Shown piece by piece: positions 24,211 through 31,058 of a stretch of 31,058 bases of DNA. The translations under genes and the position numbers were made by a program. The notes under the pieces were generated by a model. That model had not been told where the DNA came from. It saw nothing but the letters and a program-made list of their open reading frames with translations, and did no database searches. Position 1 is the stretch's first letter. Each line of letters begins with the position of its first letter. Origin of the DNA: Seribacter sulfatis (GTDB lineage: Bacteria; Verrucomicrobiota; Verrucomicrobiia; Opitutales; Seribacteraceae); NCBI RefSeq assembly GCF_964187635.1, contig NZ_CAXLMO010000107.1:1-31058 (forward strand). The letters are read 5' to 3'.

Positions 24211-25461
24211 ATGTTTTTTATTTTTGTATTAATGGGCTCTTTTTTATTGGTTTCAATTCCCCAATTAATGGCAGAGAATTGGAGTAATTGGCTGGGTCCA
24301 AACTATAACGGTTCATCCGAAAACAATACCATTTCTTTACCCCCTGAAGGAAAAGAGTTTGAAATGAAATGGAAAATTTCAGTTGGTTCAGGATGGTCGA
24401 CTCCAATAATACATGCGAGATCTGTTTACTTTCATGACCGAGTTGGGGAGAATGAAATCGTACATCGTTTGAATATTGATACCGGAGCACAAATTTGGCA
24501 GCACAGTTACTTTTCTGGCTACCAAGATAGTTTCGGTATGGGGAATGGACCACGTTCAACACCATCGATAAATAGTGGCTTGATAGTAACGCATGGTGCT
24601 CAGGGAATCATTTATGGGATAGATATTACAACGGGGAAACCAATTTGGGTACGTGATCTAAAGAAGGACTTTCAATCACCAAAAGGTTTCTTTGGGAGAT
24701 GCTCATCGCCTCTGGTGGTAGGCGATCGAGTCATTTTTGATGTTGGTGGAAATACAGTTGGAGTCGTAGCTTTTTCTTTAACAAGTGGAAAAACATTATG
24801 GTCCAGTAAACCATACGGAAATGATTATTCCTCCTCTCTCCCTTTCTTTGTAAACGGGAAATCATTTTCTCTTTCTTTTATGAGGAAAGGCTTCCTGGCG
24901 ATGGATATTAATGCCGGCACTGAGGAATTTTTTACTCCATTTCGTTCCCCAATAAATGCCTCAGTAAATGCAACATCGCCCTTAATTATAGGGAATCGGG
25001 TGTTTCTTTCATCCTGTTACGATCTGGGTGCAGGGCTTTGGCAATATCAGGAAGAAAATAAAAATGAAAAACCGCAATTCAAAAAGTTATGGCATAAAAA
25101 AGGGATAATGGATTGTCACTATTCCACTCCGGTGGCGTTAGGAGAATATATTTATGGATTCCATGGCAGGCAGGAAAGAAGTCCGGTGATCAGATGCATT
25201 CGGTTAGAGGACGGCGAAATTATGTGGCAAGCACCTTCAATAGGTGCAGGGAACTTGATCCGAGTCCGCGATAAAATAGTAGTCTTATTGGAAAGCGGTG
25301 AATTAGTAATTTTAAATGCATCATCAAAAAGCTGTGATATTTTGTTTCGTCAACAAATTTTGGGTTCTGAGTCCAGAGCCCATTTTTCTTTCGCTGATGG
25401 TTTCCTTTTTGCCCGCGATAAAAGGCGGCTTATTTGCCTACAGTTAAATAAAACTAATTAA
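24211..25461 (+). CDS. Secreted PQQ-binding-like beta-propeller protein
   Basis: The 416-residue protein has a signal peptide (residues 1-21, ending LMA), then WSNWLGPNYNGSSENN, a start seen in secreted PQQ-like propellers of Planctomycetes and Verrucomicrobia. Repeated blades follow: LNIDTGAQIWQHSYFSGY, IYGIDITTGKPIWVRDLK, VGVVAFSLTSGKTLWSSK, and IRCIRLEDGEIMWQAPSI. Each blade has the D/S-x-x-[TS]G-x-x-[IL]W pattern. Such proteins usually lack enzyme activity on PQQ and may bind or organise other proteins. It lies 32 bases after the DUF362-like gene. Confidence 0.87.
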   Translation: MFFIFVLMGSFLLVSIPQLMAENWSNWLGPNYNGSSENNTISLPPEGKEFEMKWKISVGSGWSTPIIHARSVYFHDRVGENEIVHRLNIDTGAQIWQHSYFSGYQDSFGMGNGPRSTPSINSGLIVTHGAQGIIYGIDITTGKPIWVRDLKKDFQSPKGFFGRCSSPLVVGDRVIFDVGGNTVGVVAFSLTSGKTLWSSKPYGNDYSSSLPFFVNGKSFSLSFMRKGFLAMDINAGTEEFFTPFRSPINASVNATSPLIIGNRVFLSSCYDLGAGLWQYQEENKNEKPQFKKLWHKKGIMDCHYSTPVALGEYIYGFHGRQERSPVIRCIRLEDGEIMWQAPSIGAGNLIRVRDKIVVLLESGELVILNASSKSCDILFRQQILGSESRAHFSFADGFLFARDKRRLICLQLNKTN

Positions 25462-25560
25462 TTATTCTTTAAAAATTTACTAAAAGTAAAAAAATCGCCC
25501 GCACTAGTAACTAACCGATCTATCTATAAATTGTGAAAAGTTGCTGTATTATTAGTTCTA

Positions 25561-25586
25561 TCAAAAACGAGCTCTTATTGGGATGC
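25561..25586. repeat. 3'-end element, copy A
   Basis: TCAAAAACGAGCTCTT (25561-25576) is repeated exactly at 27140-27155, and both copies are followed at 3-5 bases by GGGATGC. This copy overlaps the stop of the second sulfatase. An inverted repeat (25574-25580 with 25586-25592) folds across that stop. It lies on the 3' side of minus-strand genes and may be a relic of terminator duplication. Confidence 0.6.
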
Positions 25587-27014
25587 AATAAGTGGAAATG
25601 ACTTAGGCAGATCAAGGGAATCCCCCATTTTCTTTTGTAATTTCACTAATTGTGGAAAAAGTTTTTTGATTAGTGCCTTTCCTTTTTGTGTGGGTGCAAG
25701 GTCTTTCTTTTCCTCAGGGTCTTTGGCAATATCATAAACTCGAAGCAAGGGTACATTGGGATAAGCGAGTAGTTTGATGTTATTTTTAGTAATGGAGCGT
25801 TGAACATTCAAATAGGCACCGTAAATTTCTTTGTAGGGAGACTTTTTAGTCTTCCCGAGGGCAAGAGGTAAGATGTCATTAAATTCCACATGTTTGGGCT
25901 TTTCAATTCCTGCTAGGGCCAAGCTGGTTGCCATTACATCTTGTAAATATATCGGGGATTCAATTCGCTTTCCTTTTGGAATCGCAGGTCCTTGAATAAT
26001 AAATGGGACACGAGTGCTGTGCTCATAAAGATTTTGTTTCCCCAGCAATCCATGATGCCCAACTCCTAATCCGTGATCTGCGGAGTAAAAGATATAGGTG
26101 TTGTCTGCCATGCCAGATTTTTCTAATGAATCTAGGATTCGTCCAATTTGGAGATCCATGTGGGTAATGATTGCGTAATATTCCTGCCGATTGACTTGAA
26201 TGGCATGTTTGGTTCTAGGCATGGGAGCGAGCTTTTCATCCCGTAGTCCATGAGGGCACCCGATTTTATCTTTATAGGGATACATGGGGAGAAAATTGGA
26301 GGGAACCTTGATTCGGTTTAGGGGATATTTATCAATGAATTCTTTGGGTGCCTGTCGTGGATCATGGGGAGCGTTAAAGGCAATATAGGCAAAGAAAGGA
26401 TTTTTATTTGCATGCTTTTTAGCTTCTGACAAGTAGTCAATCGCATCATCCGCCACAATTTCACTCCAGTGCTTTCCACCCTTCCAAAAACCATCGAATT
26501 TCCGATCATAGGGACTCCATTGGTCTGGTTTTCCAGGCAATGGTCTGTTGTATCCCTCGGGAGTTTGATTCGGCATGCCTCCTCGCACATTTCTAGTGAT
26601 ATCAAAGCATTTTTCGGCGCTTGCTTGGACATGCCATTTCCCTGTCATGTAGGTTTTGTACCCGGCACTCTTCATGTTTTCGGACCAGAACCTTCCATCT
26701 GCCCGTTCAGTTTCGGCTTGATTTGATGCCTTTTGAGCACGCCAGATAAATCGTCCAGTATTTAACATCGCTCTGCTTGCTAAGCAAACCGCTCCACTCC
26801 ATGACCCCATGTTGTACGCCCGTGTGAAACTAGTCCCCGAATTCATCAAACGGTCGAGGTGAGGGGTCTCGATATCAGTTAACCCCAAACCGCCAATTGT
26901 TTCATAGCATTGATCATCGGCAAAAATAAACAATATATTTGGTTTCTTTGCATTCAAATTAGAGAGGAATGAAATGGTAACAATCCAAAGTATTAAATTA
27001 TTTAAATTTATCAT
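25575..27014 (-). CDS. Secreted sulfatase, CxAxR type
   Basis: The 479-residue protein has a signal peptide (residues 1-22, ending LNA). Sulfatase motifs follow: KPNILFIFADDQCYETIGG with metal-binding Asp33-Asp34, the formylglycine site CLASR (residues 77-81; Ala in place of the usual Pro), SADHGLGVGHHGLLGKQNLY, and STRVPFIIQGPAIPKG. It should act on sulfated polysaccharides outside the cytoplasm. The CxAxR variant is known to be accepted by maturases, so activity is likely. No close family partner is in the window. The 3' end carries copy A of a short repeat. Confidence 0.93.
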   Translation of the reverse strand: MINLNNLILWIVTISFLSNLNAKKPNILFIFADDQCYETIGGLGLTDIETPHLDRLMNSGTSFTRAYNMGSWSGAVCLASRAMLNTGRFIWRAQKASNQAETERADGRFWSENMKSAGYKTYMTGKWHVQASAEKCFDITRNVRGGMPNQTPEGYNRPLPGKPDQWSPYDRKFDGFWKGGKHWSEIVADDAIDYLSEAKKHANKNPFFAYIAFNAPHDPRQAPKEFIDKYPLNRIKVPSNFLPMYPYKDKIGCPHGLRDEKLAPMPRTKHAIQVNRQEYYAIITHMDLQIGRILDSLEKSGMADNTYIFYSADHGLGVGHHGLLGKQNLYEHSTRVPFIIQGPAIPKGKRIESPIYLQDVMATSLALAGIEKPKHVEFNDILPLALGKTKKSPYKEIYGAYLNVQRSITKNNIKLLAYPNVPLLRVYDIAKDPEEKKDLAPTQKGKALIKKLFPQLVKLQKKMGDSLDLPKSFPLIASQ

Positions 27015-27132
27015 GGTCTTATACTTTGCATCATTGAAATTCTTGGCAATATCGAACTATCCGCTATTGGAATATTAAAATGATACCAAAGTTAACTATA
27101 TAAATGGAGTGGATTAAGTATTAAAATAAAAA

Positions 27133-27152
27133 AGCTCGTTCAAAAACGAGCT
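27133..27152 (-). terminator. Likely rho-independent terminator of the acidic unknown gene
   Basis: On the minus strand AGCTCGTT, loop TTTG, and AACGAGCT form an 8-bp perfect stem, followed by TTTTTTATTTT. This lies 24 bases after the stop at 27176 and fits a rho-independent terminator. In the plus direction only CTTTAAAA follows, so it is weaker there. Confidence 0.75.
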
Positions 27153-27167
27153 CTTTAAAAGGGATGC
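27140..27167. repeat. 3'-end element, copy B
   Basis: TCAAAAACGAGCTCTT followed by TAAAA and GGGATGC, shared with 25561-25586. Half of the terminator hairpin at 27133-27152 is made from this element. Copy A lacks the matching stem arm, so only copy B has the full terminator. Confidence 0.6.
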
Positions 27168-27175
27168 TTTAAGAA

Positions 27176-27883
27176 TTACTTCCTACAATCATGCATCACT
27201 CGTAGCCAAATTTCGCGCAGATCATGCAGTCTCATATTAGATTCCGACTGATAAGTTTCAAAAACAGAATCTGATTGATGAGTGAATAGTCTGTTCAAAC
27301 GAAGAGATTCATTTAATGCGGCATGTGCTTTTTTTAAATGACAAACCGCGAGCAGGAAATCTCCTAAGTCTAAGCAATTAGAAGCAAGTACAGAATGCCT
27401 TTCACCCTCTGAGAGACTTGCACAATAACTCCATGACAAATGAGAAGAAGATTTTTCTCGATTATTTCTCATGTAATGTTCCCAAGCAGTCCTAAGGTAT
27501 GCGTATAGTCCGGTTGCTGAAATGTAGATTGGGTGCCTATGAATTGTGTAAGGTTCCATTTTACTGAGTTCCTCCATTTCAACCGGGCGTATTTGTTTAA
27601 TCATTTCCTCGTCTAACTCTTCATCTAAGGAAGACCAATCATCACGATGCCAACCCATAATTGCTGCCGTTGCATCAATACGGTCTTCTTTGCCAGATAC
27701 CTTATTGTAAGCACTTATGAATTTGGATACTTCTTTATCTGCATTGCGTAAGAATTTTTGCCAATCTGCTTCATTCCATGCAACATCACCACTATCATCC
27801 CATTCGCCATCTTGATTGTTTTCAAATTCGTATTGGCTCATAAAATTTTTGCGTTTAGTTGTAAAAAGGAATGATGTACACAT
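27176..27883 (-). CDS. Acidic protein of unknown function
   Basis: The 235-residue protein has no signal peptide or clear membrane segment. After a short N-terminus it is acidic and Trp-rich (NNQDGEWDDSGDVAWNEADW, GWHRDDWSSLDEELDEEMIK); the C-terminal half is helical and rich in Leu, His and Cys (SVLASNCLDLGDFLLAVCHL). I do not recognise a family. The start at 27883 is chosen because AGGAGG lies 8 bases before the ATG (27892-27897), stronger than at any other start in this window. A second ATG at 27841 has no such site. A terminator hairpin follows its stop. It is divergent from acyP with a 55-base gap. Confidence 0.78.
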   Translation of the reverse strand: MCTSFLFTTKRKNFMSQYEFENNQDGEWDDSGDVAWNEADWQKFLRNADKEVSKFISAYNKVSGKEDRIDATAAIMGWHRDDWSSLDEELDEEMIKQIRPVEMEELSKMEPYTIHRHPIYISATGLYAYLRTAWEHYMRNNREKSSSHLSWSYCASLSEGERHSVLASNCLDLGDFLLAVCHLKKAHAALNESLRLNRLFTHQSDSVFETYQSESNMRLHDLREIWLRVMHDCRK

Positions 27884-27891
27884 ATTTCCAC

Positions 27892-27897
27892 CCTCCT
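27892..27897 (-). promoter_or_regulatory. Consensus Shine-Dalgarno site
   Basis: AGGAGG on the minus strand, 8 bases before the ATG at 27883. It decides the start of the acidic unknown gene and adds 14 residues before the internal ATG at 27841. Confidence 0.75.
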
Positions 27898-27938
27898 GTG
27901 GTGAGGTCAAATAGTTTCTTGTAGAACTTTTTAATCAA

Positions 27939-28211
27939 ATGTCCCGTATACAAGTAATTTATTCTGGAAAAGTTCAAGGAGTTGGATTCCGATGGAAGGT
28001 TTTACAAATTTCAAAGAAATATGCTGTTTCGGGATATGTTCAGAATTTAAATAATGGCAAGGTTAAGTTATTAGTGGAAGGGAAAGATAGTCAGGTTGGC
28101 AAGATGGTAGAAGAGGTCGGTACTGAATTAAGGAATTATTGGTACTCACTGGAACGAGAGACTAAATTGGGCGAACCTCATTTCAAAGATTTCTCTATCA
28201 AAGAATATTAA
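27939..28211 (+). CDS. acyP: Acylphosphatase
   Basis: The 90-residue protein has the acylphosphatase signature GKVQGVGFRW with the catalytic Arg, and GYVQNLNNGKVKLLVEGKDS with the catalytic Asn. It hydrolyses acyl phosphates such as acetyl phosphate. Length is the usual one for the family. The start is an ATG without a clear Shine-Dalgarno sequence. The 3' end overlaps the toroid-protein gene on the other strand by 4 bases. Confidence 0.93.
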   Translation: MSRIQVIYSGKVQGVGFRWKVLQISKKYAVSGYVQNLNNGKVKLLVEGKDSQVGKMVEEVGTELRNYWYSLERETKLGEPHFKDFSIKEY

Positions 28212-29347
28212 GGAAGGCAGCGTTTAAGACTAATTAAAGCCATCGCTGTACCGTATTGTTGGTGGTAGTTATAAAAAGGGAAGTCCCACCACGAACCGTC
28301 TTTTTCCTGCAGTGGAATTAGGATTTGTGAAAGTTTGCTTTGATAATCAGCCTGTTGATTAATAGGAAGCTTTTCAATACAGAGGGAGGCGTATAAATGG
28401 CCGTAGTAAAAGAAGTATCCTGCAACTGCGAACCAGGATTCATGAGGTATCGGTCTTTTTCGTGCCATGTCTAACCATCCGTTTCTATTCACGAGACGGT
28501 CTAGGCATATTTTATGAACTTTTGCGGTGACAGTTTTATCGCCCCAAACCTGAAGTGCTAAGTTACAGGCATGGGATCGTCCCAGGCTTCCTGCCGGTCG
28601 GTTGATTCCTCTTCTAGGTTTGTTCTTTAAGTATTCACCATAGAGGTAACTGTGATCAGGCAGGCGCTGCCTGCGGATTGCGTCCAATGCCTTTTGTACC
28701 ATTTTGGGGGGAACTGTAATACCGATCTCTTCTGCTTCCTTCAATCCCACCAATGCGGTGGCGTTGACAAAGGAGATAGAGGATCCAGAAGGCTGCTTGG
28801 TTTGGGCGTTAAAGTCATAGTACCCCCATCCGCCATCAATAGACTCATATTTTTGAAGCATTGAAATTTGTTGCCTTATTAACCCCCTGATTTTTTTAAT
28901 CTCTTCTTTATCAGTAGAAGATTCATACAATCTAACCAGTGCCTGAATACCGTAAGCGTGTGACCACACATTATATATTGCCATAGGAGTGGCCCGACGA
29001 AGATTACCCAGATTTTCAAGCAGATATTCTTTGCCCCTAGTAATAGTATCTTGGAAAGCCAAGTTATCTTTTTGGACATCAAGCAGAGCAGAGATGGAGA
29101 GGGCAGTGACTGCCAATCGAAAGGCTTGATGAGCTCCCGGAATAGGAGCATAAATATTTAATCCCTTGGTTTGTTGAGCTGTACCCCATGAACCGTCTTC
29201 ATTTTGGTTTTGAAGGAGAAACTGGGAACCCTCAGAAATTGCATCCCTGAGCGCTTGTTCATTCTGGTAAGTCGAGTTTTGATCACTTGAATGCAGCCAG
29301 GAGATGCAGATGCAACACAACAGAAGCAATTGCAAAAAAAAAGTCAT
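28208..29347 (-). CDS. Secreted alpha/alpha-toroid protein (terpene-cyclase-like repeats)
   Basis: The 379-residue protein has a signal peptide (residues 1-20). Several repeats resemble the QW motifs of prenyltransferase/squalene-cyclase proteins: FLLQNQNEDGSWG near the N-terminus, ESIDGGWGYYDF in the middle, and LQEKDGSWWDFPFYNYHQQY near the end. The DxDD catalytic motif of squalene-hopene cyclases is not visible. Proteins with this secreted toroid are common in Planctomycetes and Verrucomicrobia and have no known activity. GGAAG a few bases before the ATG is a weak ribosome-binding site. It follows the adaptor gene by 37 bases on the same strand. Confidence 0.85.
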   Translation of the reverse strand: MTFFLQLLLLCCICISWLHSSDQNSTYQNEQALRDAISEGSQFLLQNQNEDGSWGTAQQTKGLNIYAPIPGAHQAFRLAVTALSISALLDVQKDNLAFQDTITRGKEYLLENLGNLRRATPMAIYNVWSHAYGIQALVRLYESSTDKEEIKKIRGLIRQQISMLQKYESIDGGWGYYDFNAQTKQPSGSSISFVNATALVGLKEAEEIGITVPPKMVQKALDAIRRQRLPDHSYLYGEYLKNKPRRGINRPAGSLGRSHACNLALQVWGDKTVTAKVHKICLDRLVNRNGWLDMARKRPIPHESWFAVAGYFFYYGHLYASLCIEKLPINQQADYQSKLSQILIPLQEKDGSWWDFPFYNYHQQYGTAMALISLKRCLP

Positions 29348-29384
29348 TTGAAACTTCCGTTGATTTTAAGAAAGGAATCGACGC

Positions 29385-30899
29385 CTAAGCGTCTGGTTTT
29401 TCTTTTAAAATTTTCGTATTTAATTGAATACCCTTCACTATTTCGATTCGCTCCCCTGAAGTTTTGCCAGTTTTTACAATTTTTTTCACCGGTTTCCCTT
29501 TGGAGGAAAGAAGATAGACATACCTGATTTCCGGATCGTGCTCTTCCTTAAAAACTGAAGCCTTCGGCACTGTGATGGCGTTCTCGTTTTGGTAAGTGAT
29601 TATTTTAAAAATGCAGGATGAACCGGGAAGCGGAGGCTTTTCTCCGTCGGGAGTTGTAAAGTTAACCACAGCATCATAGCTTTTCGGTTCGATTGGGAAC
29701 TTTTTGATTTCTTGAATGTTGGCGTTCAATTTCTGATCGGGATTGGTGCCGGGAATTAATCTACCATTTTTTACTCCAGAAAGTTCGAGAAGATTTTTCT
29801 CGGGTATTTTAATTCTTGCCTGAATATTTTGACCGGGGCAGATGGTAATAAATTCTTCGTACTGTTTTAAAAGACCACCTTTTTTTAATTTTGCCTCGAA
29901 CAGTTTGGTTCCCGACCACTTTCCCCGATCGAATGTCCCAACAAATAAGGTCCCTGCTGTAGGTGACAGGGCTTTTAATGTGAGTAAATCTTTCTCTATT
30001 TTTACTTTATTTTCAGATAAAATTCTTTTTTCTTCTTCGACCTTTTTTATCTCTAGGTTTTTTTTCCTCAACTCTGCCGGTTTAATGATTCGATTTGCAT
30101 TGTAGGAAAGAATTTTCTTTTCGAAGGAGTATTGCTTTTCAGACTCTGATTGAGGAATTTCGAGCTTTAAAGTTTTATCCTTTCTAATTTTAGCACCTTC
30201 GAGTGAAAACTTCATCCGGTTTACATCATTCTGGGTACGTTGAAGGATGATCTCTTCGGTTTCTTCAGTCAAATCATCCGCTTCATACATTTTCCTTAGT
30301 TGAGTCAACTCCTCCATTACATAGGATAAATTCTCTTCATATTTTTTAAGGTCATAAGCGGCGGATTTTTTTTCATAAGGGAGTTCGATTTTTTTATACC
30401 GGTTGAATTCGTCCCGATTGTATTGTTCCAAGCGCTTCATCTTATCCAGTTCGATTTTGTTGATCTTTTCGTCCCTCCTCAATTCAGAAGCAAGAATTTT
30501 GTGATTTAAATTGAGGATTGAAAGTTCGTGATTCATCTCACTCAATTTTTTTTGAATTTTTTCCAAATCAATTCCCAGAATGCTTTTTCCTTCTAGGATA
30601 GCACTCCCGTGGAGAGGTGGGGCGAGAACTTTTATTTCAGACCATGAAATTGTATCAATGCTGAATGGAACGGCATCGACATCCTCAAAATATCCCTCCA
30701 ATGAAAGGGTGACCCGAATTTCTTTCTGAACTGCCTCAATTGTTTTGTATTCTTTTTTCTTACCGTCGTAATTCTTCTCGGCTTTGTAAACCGTTTCATT
30801 CGAATCATCCTTTTTTTCAGAAGCCCACATGTCTATTCGAGCAAATAAAAATAGACTTAGTATAAGGCACAAAATAGTCATTGGGGTAGTAATTTTCAT
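29385..30899 (-). CDS. Periplasmic adaptor protein (HlyD/MacA-like) with long coiled coil
   Basis: The 504-residue protein has a signal peptide (about residues 1-27). A barrel/lipoyl half lies at about residues 55-105 (VTLSLEGYFEDVDAVPFSID, then KVLAPPLHGSAILEGKSI), and a very long helical coiled coil at about 105-310, rich in Glu and Lys. The second lipoyl half is LKALSPTAGTLFVGTFDRGK, and barrel and membrane-proximal parts follow (ITVPKASVFKEEHDP, YLLSSKGKPVKKIVKTGKTS). This order fits periplasmic adaptors of tripartite efflux or secretion systems. The coiled coil is longer than in most. No transporter or outer-membrane channel gene is in the window, so the partner is unknown. Confidence 0.87.
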   Translation of the reverse strand: MKITTPMTILCLILSLFLFARIDMWASEKKDDSNETVYKAEKNYDGKKKEYKTIEAVQKEIRVTLSLEGYFEDVDAVPFSIDTISWSEIKVLAPPLHGSAILEGKSILGIDLEKIQKKLSEMNHELSILNLNHKILASELRRDEKINKIELDKMKRLEQYNRDEFNRYKKIELPYEKKSAAYDLKKYEENLSYVMEELTQLRKMYEADDLTEETEEIILQRTQNDVNRMKFSLEGAKIRKDKTLKLEIPQSESEKQYSFEKKILSYNANRIIKPAELRKKNLEIKKVEEEKRILSENKVKIEKDLLTLKALSPTAGTLFVGTFDRGKWSGTKLFEAKLKKGGLLKQYEEFITICPGQNIQARIKIPEKNLLELSGVKNGRLIPGTNPDQKLNANIQEIKKFPIEPKSYDAVVNFTTPDGEKPPLPGSSCIFKIITYQNENAITVPKASVFKEEHDPEIRYVYLLSSKGKPVKKIVKTGKTSGERIEIVKGIQLNTKILKEKPDA

Positions 30900-30969
30900 A
30901 ACATTTAATTTCTTTGTATAATTTTAATATTTTCAAGCGTATTCGAATGTATTCATTTTTTTTTAATGA

Positions 30970-30996
30970 CAAGAGAGCAATATATTTACCCTCTTG
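30970..30996. promoter_or_regulatory. Interrupted palindrome upstream of the adaptor gene
   Basis: CAAGAGAG (30970-30977) and CCCTCTTG (30989-30996) form an inverted repeat with an 11-base AT-rich middle, 70 bases before the adaptor ATG. It could be a repressor site or the hairpin at the end of an upstream minus-strand gene. The remaining 30900-31058 region is AT-rich with no gene I can support. Confidence 0.3.
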
Positions 30997-31058
30997 ATAC
31001 CGTTTAATTAACTTTTAATAATCCTTGTTGTCTCATTTGTTACTTCTCGCATCATAAG

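Noticed and set aside
25470..25495. AT-rich inverted repeat TTTAC/GTAAA after the propeller gene as a terminator
   Set aside because: The stem is five A/T-rich pairs; too weak to call.
26318..26632. Second minus-strand open frame within the CLASR sulfatase
   Set aside because: It is in another frame of the same strand and has no start context or motif of its own.
30990..31058. Possible C-terminal end of an upstream minus-strand gene
   Set aside because: A frame of about 15 codons ends here with TAA, but it is too short to tell from chance.
1..31058. tRNA genes, rRNA, CRISPR arrays, insertion sequences, phage genes
   Set aside because: None were seen on reading: no regular repeat-spacer pattern, no transposase or integrase motifs, and no tRNA-like cloverleaf noticed in the gaps. 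A tRNA search program would settle the last point.

Overview
The window is a densely coded chromosomal segment of a Gram-negative bacterium with moderate to low GC. It has 30 supportable protein genes, no RNA genes, no CRISPR array, no transposase, and no stretch over 300 bases without a gene. The gene mix suggests a marine Verrucomicrobiota bacterium of the Opitutae type. It includes two secreted sulfatases, a Tat-exported sugar isomerase-like protein, a secreted PQQ-like propeller, a secreted terpene-cyclase-fold toroid protein, a short chlamydia-like HemA, an eIF1-like SUI1 protein, lipopolysaccharide genes and a lysine-tailed RpoD. This placement is an inference from gene content, not from a marker alignment. 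Recognisable Shine-Dalgarno sequences are scarce, and many starts are inferred from domain boundaries or overlaps.

Layout. (1) Positions 1-3846, minus strand: a sulfated-glycan operon (Gfo/Idh dehydrogenase, membrane protein, Tat TIM-barrel protein, sulfatase running off the window edge). (2) 3916-12120, plus strand: nine closely packed genes that read as one envelope-lipid cluster. In order they are a YdbH-like intermembrane protein, a YnbE-like 57-residue lipoprotein, a YdbL-like periplasmic protein, a coiled-coil lipoprotein, a small membrane protein, a large LolC/E-type permease, LolD, a Gfo/Idh dehydrogenase and LpxB. (3) 12099-16678, minus strand: a heme cluster, hemY-hemH-hemX-like-hemA. 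(4) 16753-17381, plus strand: a 72-residue unknown protein coupled to a SUI1/YciH-type translation factor. (5) 17400-23097, minus strand: TPR lipoprotein, dnaG, rpoD, tatA. (6) 23117-25461, plus strand: a DUF362-like secreted protein and a PQQ-like propeller protein. (7) 25575-30899: a second sulfatase, an acidic unknown protein, acylphosphatase, the toroid protein and a periplasmic adaptor.

The most interesting unit is region 2. In E. coli, YdbH and YnbE form a bridge that moves phospholipid between the membranes, and YdbL is encoded with them. Here the three genes lie in one collinear run with the lipoprotein-release ABC transporter and lipid A disaccharide synthase. Two unrecognised envelope proteins sit in the middle and a possible lipid A sugar-modifying dehydrogenase lies just before lpxB. 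This looks like a dedicated outer-membrane assembly operon. The two unknown genes are its candidate new parts.

Other notable points: three of the four classical zinc ligands of DnaG are replaced; RpoD has a histone-H1-like lysine-rich tail; HemA lacks most of the usual C-terminal dimerisation region and carries a CPLC insert; HemH has a C-terminal cysteine cluster; and two genes 1.6 kb apart share a short 3'-end element.
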